Assembly (NCBI RefSeq): GCF_008831285.2
Contig: NC_045150.1
Location: 17,372,600 to 17,436,599 of the forward strand
Direction of reading: 5' to 3'
DNA: 64,000 nucleotides
From: Nymphaea colorata
Lineage: Eukaryota > Streptophyta > Magnoliopsida > Nymphaeales > Nymphaeaceae
The translations under genes and the position numbers were made by a program. Each line of letters starts with the position of its first letter. The first letter of the stretch is position 1. Positions 35,670 to 46,754 of the stretch are shown here, piece after piece. The notes under the pieces were generated by a model, which was not told the origin of the DNA, ran no database searches, and saw nothing but the letters and a program-made list of their open reading frames with translations.

Positions 35670-35771
35670 ATAGTTTCATGTGCCAAGGAAGCAATTCTTT
35701 CCCACAATAGTTTCATGTGCCAAGGAAGCAATTCTTTCCCACAATAGTTTCATGTGCCAAGGAAGCAATTC
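35664..35771. repeat. Three perfect 37 bp tandem repeats at the LTR edge
   Basis: The unit CCCACAATAGTTTCATGTGC followed by CAAGGAAGCAATTCTTT starts at 35664, 35701 and 35738 without mismatch until the last bases. Each unit contains the terminal TGTGGG of the neighbouring LTR (minus strand), so the array spans the element boundary and is very recent. Confidence 0.95.
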
Positions 35772-36625
35772 TAAATACATCTTTCGAGAAGAGAAGTGTT
35801 CTAGTTGAATAAATTATTAGACAAGAATAGATCTCATCCGATTAACCATCACTTATGAATTTCCTAAGGTAGTTACAAAGCAAAATTGATGGAAGGTTTT
35901 GAATTTGTGAATTACCAGAAACTTTTACGATTAAGAAAATGTGAGTTTTGTTTACATTGCTCACAGTCTTTTCTTTTTCAAGGAAATATTTGATGACCTA
36001 AGTAATGTCATGTCTGACTAGCTTCTTGTTAGATTGATAAATCCCTTCGTATTAGGCAGTGAGTCCATGTAATGCTTCCACAATTTCTACTCTAAGTTCA
36101 TCATCAGTAATCGGGAGGGGAAGCCTTTTATTCTCTCCTGTGCAACTGAAGGCTTAATATTTAAGTTGTCAATGAGCAACCTAGTGGCAAGATCATACCC
36201 CAAAAAGTCACAGAAGTGCCCTATGGTAGACTGCATGATTTTAGTAACAACATTTTCTCCCATAGTGATTAAATGTCTTATTGCAATGTTACGGAGACCC
36301 ATGGGAAAATCTACTATTAGGATTGCCATTTTAAGCCATTTAATTTCATTTTTTCTCTCCAATAATCTTCTTCTTGTCCAAGGGGGGATTTCAAGTTTCT
36401 CATTCATCTTTTTTCATTCTCCTTCACTGTCTTGCTTCCATTTCAGCTGGAATTTTTTATTTCCTTTCACCTTTCAGTTGGAATTTTTCAATGGAAGCAT
36501 AAGTACTCTACATTTGTGAAGAAGGCCTTCATTTAAATTTTTGGCCCTTCTAAGAAGTCTTCTCTAATTGCTTTGAGTTGAGAGATTATTTGGATCATGG
36601 GGCAACCAAAAAATCCTATTTTTCA
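35772..36625. other. Intergenic, one unrecognised minus-strand frame
   Basis: A 106-codon minus-strand frame (36407-36087) reads like the gag-like region found in some plant LINE-related repeats, but I cannot identify it. Confidence 0.3.
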
Positions 36626-36629
36626 GACT

Positions 36630-37000
36630 GATTCGATGATACAAATGCATTCTTCCTAAGATAGCGAAGGACTATAGAAGAAAAATGATCCTTTATCAGT
36701 TGCATGACACACATGATAAAATCCTTGAAGTAGCTAATTCCTACTATGAGGCCTTTTTAAGAGATGATGATGCTAGTGGGTATATCCCAACCTCTGTATG
36801 CAAGGGAAAGCTCATTTCAAATGAAGATAATGCATAGCTTCTGAGGTCAGTCACTTTGGAGGAAGTAAAAAATTCAGTCATAAGCATAGATAAAGATAGT
36901 GCTGCTGGACCAGATGGATACCCCAACTACTTCTATCAAGATTTTTGGAGTGTTACTAGGAAGGATATCATAGAATAGATCACCTCTTTCTTTCCATTAG
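36630..37000 (+). pseudogene. L1-type LINE reverse transcriptase fragment
   Basis: The frame reads DKILEVANSYYEAFLRDD, then LLRSVTLEEVKNSVISID, KDSAAGPDGY and FYQDFW. The (A)AGPDG(Y/F) box with a following FYQxFW is the start of the non-LTR (plant L1) reverse transcriptase. Stops occur before LLRSV and after DIIE. The catalytic YADD region is absent, so this is a fragment. Confidence 0.75.
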
Positions 37001-37049
37001 GGAAGTGAAAGTTCAAACTAGAGATTTCAAGAGAATTTTTTATGTTGTT

Positions 37050-39350
37050 CAGCTTACACATTGCCTAAATCCGTGAGATTATTCTTTCAACGTACTTTCT
37101 CAATCGGTTAAGTAATGGTTTAGTTAGAAGATTCACTAAATGATCTTGAGATGATATGAATTAAACTTCAATTTCTCCTTTTACAACCTTTTCTCAAAAA
37201 AAGTGAAAATCTATTTAAATATGTATTTCTCAGGCACGAGAGACCGGATTTGCTGTAGTGTAAGCAGATGTAAGGTTATGACACCATAACATAGGGAGAT
37301 TGTTATAGTAAATCCAAGTTTGTCAAGAAGACTTGTCAACCATACTAGTTCTACAACTCCTCCAGCCAATGTGTTATACTTGACTTTTGTGCTTTAATGG
37401 GCAACTATTTGCTACTCATTTGATGCCCATGATAACAGATTTTCTCCCAAGAAGACAAGATATGCATTGGTAGATCGATGGTCATTCAGAAATCCAGCCA
37501 ATATCTGCATCAATGTATGCTTCTAGATGCATTGTTTTCCATTTTAGAAATCTTTAGGCTGAGATCCATGGTACCCTTAAGGTACCTTAAAATCCCTTTT
37601 ACATGCTTCTAGTACTCTTGCGTCAGATTCTAAAGAAATTGACATGCCTTGTTGACTAAGTATGTTATACATGAGGGTAGTGTATTGCAATGCCCTCACA
37701 ATTTTGCAATGAATAGTGGTGTCTGTGAGTGATTTACCACCATTTTTTGTAAGCTTATTGTTGAAAACGCTTAGAGTAGTGACTAGCTTGGCTTCAAGCA
37801 TATGAGATTTCTTTAAAATGTCATTAGCATACCTTTTTTGTGATAAATAAACAACCCCTCTACTTTGGATCGTCTCAACTCCCAAGAAATAGTGAAGTTC
37901 TCCTAAACCTTTGTTAGAGAACTCATTGTCAAAATTGTAGATGATGTCTTGTATCGTTGCATTATTATTTCTTGTAATAATGATATCATCAACATATAAT
38001 AGCACGTAAATAATAATTCCATCAACGACCTTAAGAAAAAGAGAATGTCTACCTTCGATTCAACCAAATATAAAGTTAAAAACAAGTTTTAAGTCTTGCA
38101 AACCATGCCTAAGGCGCTTGTTTCAAACCATACAATGTTTTATTAAGCTGACACACATAGTGAAGTTTTTCTTTGTCTTTGAATTCTTGTGCCTGCTGCA
38201 TAAAAACTTCTTTGTTAAGATGACCATGAAAAAACACATTATTGACATCTAGCTGCCATAGCTTCCATCCTTGACTGATGGCTAAAGTCAATATGGTGTG
38301 CATGGTTTTAAGTTTGATTACAGACTGAAAGTTTTTGTATAATGTATCTCTTCTTTTTGGTTGTATCCTTTAGCAACTAGCTGTTCTTTGTATCTAGAAA
38401 TTGTCCCATTTGAGTGTCGTTGTAGCTTGGAGACTCATTTGCAACCAACTATGTTCTGATTTGGTTTTGGTGGAACAAGAGTCCAGGTCTCATTTTTTAA
38501 GGACATCAACTTCTTATGTTATGGCTTGCGTCTATTTGGGGTGTTGTTCGGCTTCTTAGTAAGAGTTAGGTTTATTTTCATCTACATTGGAGGTGTCAAC
38601 ATAAACCTTGGGTCACCAGGTCCCGTCCATGCTTTTTGTTACCATTTGATGTTGTTTACTAGGAGGTGGAATGGTTTCGTGAAGGATGTCTAGTTCTATA
38701 GTTTTGAGAGTTATTGGTTTCCACAAGGGACTAGGTAGAGGTGGGAAATTAGGATCACGACTTGGTAAAGAAGGTTTGATTGGGACGTTGGGTAGAAGGT
38801 GGGTAGCATTAGGTAGAGATAATATTATGTGGTGAAGATTGGGTAGTGACTGACTTGTGGCTTGACTTGGTAATGACACCCCTATTTTAAAGCAATTAAT
38901 TTTGATTGCCCATAGCTCTATAACATTTTGCGGCTTGAGTTTGCTCACAGCCTCTTTGGGACAGGAAAGCAGTGCGAGAGCTTTCAAAATTTTGAGGGCT
39001 CTGGGGATAGAGTGTAGAAAAGCACTTCTCATGATTCAAAAGCATATCATATATTTCAGCAAATGATGGTAGTCATTTTAAAGTTGACATAGCAGTAACA
39101 AATCCCTAATATTCAGATGATAAACCATTCAACATGTGAAGAACAAGATCATCATTTGACACATTCTCCTTAACAGAGCTAAGAGAATCAACAATAAATT
39201 TAACTTCATCAAGATATTTAAACACCTTTTGTTACTTGCAACAGATCATTCTTAAGTTTAGGGATTCTTAAACCTGATGCGGCTCAATGACTTCTCTAAG
39301 GTAGTCCAAGCATCAAGGGTGTAACGGATTATCTGCCCCAAAATTACTTC
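37050..39350 (-). mobile_element. Copia element remnant on the minus strand with gag-linker junction
   Basis: Minus-strand order: gag (DAWTTLEKSLSRIRF near 39300, then VDSLSSVKENVSNDDLVLHM and LNGLSSEY to about 39090), a Pro/Ser-rich linker ending in the HQMVTKSMDGTW motif (38613-39030), reverse transcriptase (LWQLDVNNVFFHG, LNKTLYGLKQAP at 38109-38303; LLYVDDIIITRNN with the YVDD catalytic pair at 38005-37960; LGELHYFLGVE) and RNase H debris (GFLNDHRSTNAYLVFLGRK near 37480, FISSQDHLVNLLTKPL near 37130). The protease and integrase that should lie between gag and the linker are missing. No LTRs were recognised. Stops and frameshifts occur throughout. Confidence 0.8.
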
Positions 39351-40979
39351 ATATGGTTGTTTTAATCAACTCAAATTGAGTTGGTTAGCTTTGTTCTAGA
39401 CATAATGAGGACCAAGTTGGAACAAGTTTTCACATACCTGAACTGATGCAAACAGGGTATACTACTGGGCTGACCCAGTTTGGCTTTAGACACGAGGTGT
39501 GTGTGGGTGCAAGGTGGTCCAGTGCATATTAAAACAAAGGTGAAATACATGATTAAAGAAAGCATGAAAGGAAACTAAAATCTATATGTATGATCAAAGT
39601 AAAAGCTAAATAAGCAAAAACATAAAATTAAAAGGAAGAGACAATGAAAACAGGGGCATACCTGACCCCTCTGCCTACCCTAAAGACATTAAAATAAATC
39701 TAATCTAAAAAATAAACGTAATAAACTTACAACTAAGAAAAATAAACTAAATTAAATATGTTGAAAACCAAAAAATAAACTGAACATCCTAAAAGCAAAA
39801 AAAGAAGCTAAAGTAACATGCTAAAGAAAAGAGCTAAATTACAAATAAGAAAAGAAAGAAGAGGTAGAAATTAATTGGTTGAAGTTGGCACCCTGGCTGA
39901 GCTTGCTCTCATGACCCCGAGTCTGGCTGGGTCTAGGCTGAATGCTAATGAAACCCAAAAAATTTAACTTGTTTTGAGCTAGAATTATTTTTTTTAATGC
40001 TCAATTTAAATTTTACCAACTGTTTGGGTTTTTTAGGAATAGCTCATGCAAGAAGAGGCAAAGGGGGAAGGAGCCCTATTTATAAGAGAGAAAAGGGTCA
40101 AACTTCTTTGTTCTCATTGATGCATGACTACACTTTACACATTTGTTCTCTCTCTCAACTCAAAACCATATACTAAAATCATGTTTTTTATTGAATTTTG
40201 CTCGTTGTGATCTCGCTCGCACACATTTATGTAGAAGTGTTGATCAATTCTTGATAAGGTATTCAAATTAACATCAATTGTGGAGAACAAAGGATGCGAG
40301 AATAGAAGAAGAGAAAACACACTTTTAAACCTTGTTCTAAAACTTTATATAAACAAAAAAAAAATGTTTTTTTTTTGCCACATACAGATATTGATTTTGA
40401 TTTTGTCTACACCTGAAGCACTCAACAAAGAATTTTGCATGTTTCAAGTACTTACATGTGAATTGACATTAAGCATTAAGTGGGAAAATTACAACACATT
40501 TTCGGGATATAATATGCATTAAGCTCACATGTAGGTCCTGGATCTAGGTTTGATGCTAAAATCCAAATTCAGGTCTAGATCCAAAGGAAAATTTTAGAAG
40601 ATGGATCTAGATATGGAATGAAAATTTGGATTATGATTCTATATCTTCGATCTAAAAGGAGAATAATAGATCTGGATCTTTAAAGCACATATATCAAATC
40701 TGAAACTTGGATATGAGATCCTGACATGGAAATAAGACTTGGATATGTCATAGGGATAAAAAAAAATGAAATGGAGATCCAAAAATAGCATGGACTTGGA
40801 CCTGGCTCGTGCTGGGCTAGGTGGGTTCAAGCTATATGACATGGATTGGACATGGTTTAGGTTTAGTTTTTGAAAATGGGTTCAGACTTTGGTTGCATGA
40901 AGGCTCAACCTAGGTGTTGTCTTTGGAAGATTTAGTTTTAATGGGGAATCGAGGTAGGCTAAGCCTGAGCTCAAGCCTA

Positions 40980-41077
40980 CTAGATCCAAGAAATTTATAT
41001 GAAAAGTTAACTTAAGGTTCATGTAGCTCTAGATCCATAAAATTTATATGAAAAGCTAACTTAGGTTCATGTCACTC
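40980..41077. repeat. 49 bp tandem duplication
   Basis: CTAGATCCA-(A/G)AAATTTATATGAAAAG-TAACTTA-GGTTCATGT occurs at 40980 and at 41029 with a few differences. Confidence 0.85.
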
Positions 41078-41689
41078 CTAAGTTAGGTTTTATAAAAAAA
41101 TACATGCATAATGATAAATAACCAAAATACCCTTATGTGTAACTTCAGACTGAAATAGATTCAAATAAGGGGATTGGCTTTGTTTGAGGTTCTAGAAACT
41201 AGTGAAAATCACAAAACAACGTATATGTAACGTATACCCTATGTTTATACAGAAGAATATGGCTCACAAAAGAAGTGACCATTTTACCATTGTGTGTATT
41301 TTCGATGTTCGTGATAAACTTTCTCAATCTACGGCTAGGCTCCTAAATAAACTTTGGTTAAAACTTTGCTGAAAAAAGTCTTCCTGCATTGCTCTAAAAA
41401 TCAAAAACAAATTTTTACCAAGCCATATGCGGCATGCTTTATAAAAGAAAATCAAAGAAGGCCATAAAAAACCAATTACTATTGAAATTTTTACTGGTAG
41501 AACTAGGGATGCTTGGAGAAGCTACTTACCCATGTGAGCATGCTGAAAGATTGAAAAAAATTACCTTAATTTTGCAAAATTGAGCTTGACAACAGTATAT
41601 AGGGTGTAGTAAGTACTAGGAATGAACTCCACCACTTTTGAAATTGAATTGAATTCAAAACTGAAAAGAATGACTCAAACCAAATTGAG

Positions 41690-42120
41690 AGAGCATTGAT
41701 TTGCACATGATAAATATAATCTCAACTCAGATTAAGCTCACTATATCGGGTTGAGCTCAAACTCAGCTCAGATCTTTGAAAACATGAGAGGGGAAGCACT
41801 TAAAACTAAATTGAACTCAAACTGAGATTAATGAAATAAAGGAAGCTTGATTTATATATGATAAAGATAGTCCTAACTCAGTTTTAGCTCACCTTATGAG
41901 TTGAGCTTAAATTTAACTCAAACCCATGAAAGGAGAGAGAAAGCACTTGAAACTAGAATTGAACTTAAACTAAACTAAAGGAAGGTTGGCTTATACATGA
42001 GAAACATAGTTCTAGATTGGTTTTAGCTCACTCTTATAGTTTGGTCTCAAATGCAAGCTCAAATCCATAAAATATGAGAGAGAAGATCTGGTATCAATTT
42101 GCAAGTTAGTATATGACTGA
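41690..42120. repeat. ~145 bp tandem repeat, three diverged units
   Basis: Units begin near 41696, 41846 and 41986. Each has TTGATTT-CACATGATAA-like sequence, CTCAACTCAG-TTTAGCTCAC and GAGTTGAGCTCAAA, then AACCCATGAAA and GAGAGAAGCACTTGAAACT. Confidence 0.75.
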
Positions 42121-42700
42121 AACTTGGGCTATGTGACTCAAAGTAAGTGAAATAAAACATTTTCTCCCGGTTATGAACTTGATCTGACTTGGTTGAGTTA
42201 AACATAATAGTTTTGAGTTCAAGTGAGCTGGTTTGAGTTAAAAGGGAACTGACTTTAGACTGTGATAACCTAGTGAGCTAACTCTAGCAACTCCTAGGGT
42301 CTTGTAAAGTTGAGAAATGGCCTTAATGGCTCAAACGTTAAGCAATTTTTGAGAATTTTACGAAACTTTCCTACTTTTTATGTTGAGACACCAGGATGAA
42401 GGGGCAAAATGATAATTTCGAACTTGAACAACATAAGTGATATGTGTTTAGTTCTTCAATATTGCTGCTGTAAAAAGTTTTGTTTGAGTCATAAATGAAC
42501 CTTTATTCTGACAAATCGATCTTTGACGACCAGTTTAGAAATCTCATGGTAAAGGGTAAGATGGTTATTTGGACTTGAGAAAATTTTAAGTTCACAATAA
42601 AGTTATCACACAATTCAGAACATGCGGCCCTAGATTGTGAGGAAATTTCACTCAAGAAGAATCCCTTAGCAAAAGATTATCCAAGAGCTCAAAATCTGGT

Positions 42701-45700
42701 TGAGGACCCCTATCAAGCCAACCTGGTTAAAATGGTGCTGTTCCTCTGCTTTCAAATTATCTACTAGAAGGTGTGGGAATATCCATACTTATTGCCCATG
42801 ACAGTATAGTTGCATCTCCATAATCTCTGTTAAGTCTATGGTATGGAACGGCTATAGAGATGCTATCTTGGTGGCCAAATGGGAGAATCGAGAACGTTTG
42901 GGCATAAATGTATGGCTGAAAACAAGAATTATTTACATGCTAGACCCCGTAGTTAACTTAAGCATCAAATTTTTTCCTTCTCTACATCTAAAAGTAAGGT
43001 TGTGAAAGCTGGTTGGAAAGATGATGCTACTTTTGCTATAAGGCATCTAATTTTGGACGCTAATGAAGGTGGAGACAACACTGAAATGTAAATCTTATGA
43101 CGGTGGATTGAGCTGGCTAATGTGCAGGGAGAAAGTTTGAACACTATTTCAAACAATAGTAAATGGATGAATCGTCTAAAAGGTCATGGTTGAAGGTCAT
43201 AGACCTATCCCAAACAGGTGGACCAAATTAAAGAACTTCTTACTTCATCAACATTATCCATGACCTCCCCTTGGACGAAGTGGTTCGTTAGTTTGAAAAA
43301 TAGGCACCAATGATGTAAAATTGACACAGCTATGTTTTTGGTGTTTGTTGTTATCTGCTTCTTCCAGTAGTTAACATACTTACCTTTTGATGTATTTGCA
43401 ATGGTTCTATTGTTAAAGCCTGTTGATTCATCCAAGGCAGTGGTGTGCCTATTGCTGGTTTTTGCTTTGATCAATGCTAAGCATCCCATTCTTCTTTGTG
43501 CATATTCATTTTTTGTTAGTAGGATGATGGGAGCATCTCCTAGCAGCTCCTTTATTGAAAGAAAGACCCTTTACCATAATATGTTTTTTTTGTTGGCCTT
43601 TTGTGTACATGAACTAGAATAACATTGTGATCTTATGACAACCTTAGAATATTAAGGAGACTTTGGAACATTTTCAGAATTGAATCAGTCATTTATTGTT
43701 GAAAAAGACTTAATACGGCCCAACAAAACTCTATGAACCTTGTTCGAATGCTCAATCAGATCATTAGAACATATAAAATAGAGAAGGCAGCACATGCCGC
43801 AAGGGTAGGAGGCTGCAATGTCTTCATCCATCAAAAACATAACTTAACCCAAATAGATATAAGGATTTACACAGAAGGAATGACAGACTAAGATCATGAA
43901 ATTACTATATACAAACTCTAAAATTAGAGTAACGATAGCTTCCCACGACAATAAAATCTTATCCTGAAGGAACAACTCAAAATAAGCATATCTAAAAGAC
44001 AATTGGATCACAAGAGAGAGAACTAGTCTCAAAAAACACTCCATACTGGAATCTTTGCCCATTTATTAGCAATGGCAATGTTGGAACATAGATGGTACTG
44101 AGGAATCTTTAAATGAAGTTTGAAGATACCTTCAGACACTTGCAACAAATCGAAGCAACGTGACGGACTTGAGGACGTCAGGAGCTTAAAAATGAGGTCT
44201 AGACCACCCAGTCCGTCGGCATGTAATCCAACTTTATGTTGTCCCGCTTTCTTCTTGGAGGGCTTCTCAAAATTTTTCTTCCTCCGTCTCACCTCTGATT
44301 AGGGGGCATCTCAAAATCCTGTTCCTTTCTTTCTCCCTCAACGCAATAGCACACCTCCTCAGATTAGCAGCCGGAGTAGATGCCAACCCATCTTCATGGT
44401 CTACAGGTACTATGTTCCTCTTATTTTGTGTGGTACCTCCATCTCTGTCTCTTTCACTTTTTGCCTCTCTCTCCCTCCCTTCCTCTCACCCCTTTTTGAC
44501 GCCCTTCTTCTGCCCTACTCGGATGAGACGATAAGGACGTCTGGTAGCAAACTGTTGCTGGAAGGGATTTTCTTTGTTTTTTTATTCACTACCATGTCGC
44601 ATCCCCTTGATTTAGTGACTCCCCTTTTCCTTGGCCAGGTGACTTCCCTCCCTCTTTTCTAATTTCCCATTTTCTTCTGCTTTTGCTTATTAACCCACTA
44701 GCAGTCATATAACATCTGCCGAACAATGCTTTCTCCTCATTTTATCTGATTTTTTTCATAAGATCTTCTTGATGATTAGTTGAGTCTTATTTCCTCCATG
44801 TTGTGCCGTTGTGGTGGTTTTTGTGGGGATAACTGCCTGTAGGATGGAGACTTGGGCTGCAACTACCATTCTTTTCTATGCTCAAAGCAACATTGTGAGT
44901 GTTGTTTACCGAGTGTTTGTGAGAATGTTCTAGAAGACTGTTGTATTCTGCTTGTTTTTTTTTTTTTTTTTCATCAGTCCTATCATATGCACTTTCTTCT
45001 GCTTTAGGGTTTTGGGAACTCCAAATGAGGAGGTGTGGCCTGGCACCACTGCAGAAAAATTGGCATGAATTCCACAATGGCAGCCAAAGAGCTTATCAAC
45101 AGCCGTAACTGATCTTGGCCCATTGGGCCTCAATCTTCTCCAGGTGTCGATTAATTTCATATCCGTATTCTATTTGTGCTGAGTTCATGTTGGCAACTTG
45201 ACCTAGAAGTGTGACATTTGTAGATGAGGTTGCAATATGAACCGTCAAAAAGCATCTCTGCAAAGAAGCCGATGGAGAACAGACACTTTGATGATTTGGA
45301 CAAGACGAACCTCTGAGAAAGAAGTGTTTACTCCTTACCAAAAATGGAGTGCTTTCTTTTTTTTGCTTTTCTTGAGCATCCATTTAGTAACAATTTGTAC
45401 TTAACTAAGCGTGGATGATACAAGAAAACCACACATGAATTTGAATGAATGGCACATCCTGAATAACCTTTTTGTTCCATGAAATTTTTTCCTCTTGTTA
45501 AAATGTGATATTTATTGTCTTTTTACATGCCTGTTTGGGAAATGAATCAAGGAATTTTGGTGGACATCGGTGTCATGTATATCAAATCTAGATCTTTGTT
45601 TGCAGGCTCAGTTGTAGCACAACTAGCGATTGCCTTTGTAAATCAAGGACCAATGTCAAGGAAAATATTTGACAATGTAATTTTTGTTATGCAAACATGT

Positions 45701-45736
45701 TTAGACAAAGAAATGAATTTTATTTTTGTGACTTAA
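42701..45736. other. Intergenic, no gene recognised
   Basis: Short frames only. The block at 42990-43200 (GWKDDATFAIRHLILDANEGG in one plus frame) looks like old coding sequence, but I cannot name a family. Segments at 44180-44700 are less AT-rich without clear exons. Confidence 0.4.

Positions 45737-45782
<46 letters not shown>
45737..45782. repeat. (CT)n(TA)n microsatellite
   Basis: About ten CT units are followed by about thirteen TA units, similar in make-up to the left half of the tract at 30367. Confidence 0.9.
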
Positions 45783-45787
<5 letters not shown>

Positions 45788-45839
45788 CTCTCTGGTTGAA
45801 TCCTCAATGACTTTTAATGTTGGGAACCTCTAACTGAAC

Positions 45840-46076
45840 TCACTGATTACCAGCGGCTTTTATAGTTGGGATATAGTTGGGAATTCATATTTGAAATCCC
45901 AACAGGAAATGGCATTGGGAATATGACTGCATTACCAACGGTTTGTAACAATGGCAAAGCCGACGAGACATAGCCCAGACAGCTCAGAGTCGTTGGAACA
46001 GCAAAAGCCAACGGCGCATGGTGGTCTATGCCAACCACCAGAGGCGCCGTCGGTATTAACCAAGAATGTTGTAGTG
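45840..46076. mobile_element. Short CACTA-like non-autonomous element
   Basis: The right end on the minus strand begins CACTACAACATTCTTGG and continues ACCGACGGC. The left end begins CACTGATTACCAGCGGC. Subterminal CGTCGGC, GCCGTTGGC and CCAACGGCG motifs recur, as in CACTA transposon ends. It is 237 bases and has no coding sequence. The three-base flanks (ACT and AGA) do not match, so the left boundary is less certain. Confidence 0.5.
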
Positions 46077-46676
46077 AGATGACAATTTAGGATGATAGGA
46101 TCAACAGTGTTACAGTGACAAGGACAACATTTTCCATGGAGGCTGTCAATATGAACAGATCCCTTTGCCATGTTTGAGTTGCCACCCTGCGTATCTTCCA
46201 ATTCAGAATCGTCGTTGTTCCTCGACATGAGCCACATTGAGGTCAATCCTTTTCTCTTTCTCAGCAAAGGTGTTTTGGTTGAGTTTGTTCGCTTTCTTTT
46301 TTTGTTTTGTCCTTTACTACAAGAGAATACGTTTTTATCAATGGCATTGCTAAAGATTTTTAGCAAAAGTTCTGAACTGTTGCTAAAATTAGTGGATCAA
46401 ACCATCGCTACTGTCACTGCGCCTAGAAACATGTGGCAACAAGTTTTAATGCCTAGTAATAGTTTTTCAAACATAAGATTTTTCAAATTTATGTGTATAT
46501 AGAAGTAGTTGAATTCTTTCGGCCATCCGATCCAGCGCAGCGGCACAGGACAGATGATCCGGCGTCAGTTGGATTCTGTGTTGGATTATATATATATGTG
46601 TGTGTGTGTTTGTGTGTTTTCCACTCATACATATGGTAGAGTTTTTCTTTTTGAGCTTCTGCCATAAATTTGGATG

Positions 46677-46682
46677 TTTATT
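46677..46682 (-). terminator. Poly(A) signal of gene 2
   Basis: AATAAA on the minus strand, 73 bases after the stop codon, at the same place as in gene 1. Confidence 0.75.
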
Positions 46683-46754
46683 CAAGGACTTGGGTACATA
46701 ATAGCAGTCCCATTGGATACAATGCAGGAGAGAAAGAAAGCAAATGTGCTACAA

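Larger units (their letters stand above)
39351..42700. other. Intergenic with diverged tandem repeats, no gene recognised
   Basis: AT-rich sequence with many GGATCTAGAT-like and TTGAGCTCAAACT-like blocks. It contains the duplications listed separately at 40980 and 41690. Short open frames show no domain. Confidence 0.5.

Noticed and set aside
46313-46500. CTACAAGAGAATACG with TTGCTAAA repeats as a separate complete CACTA element
   Set aside because: Only one possible end is present before gene 2; no second terminus was found, so it is not listed as an element.
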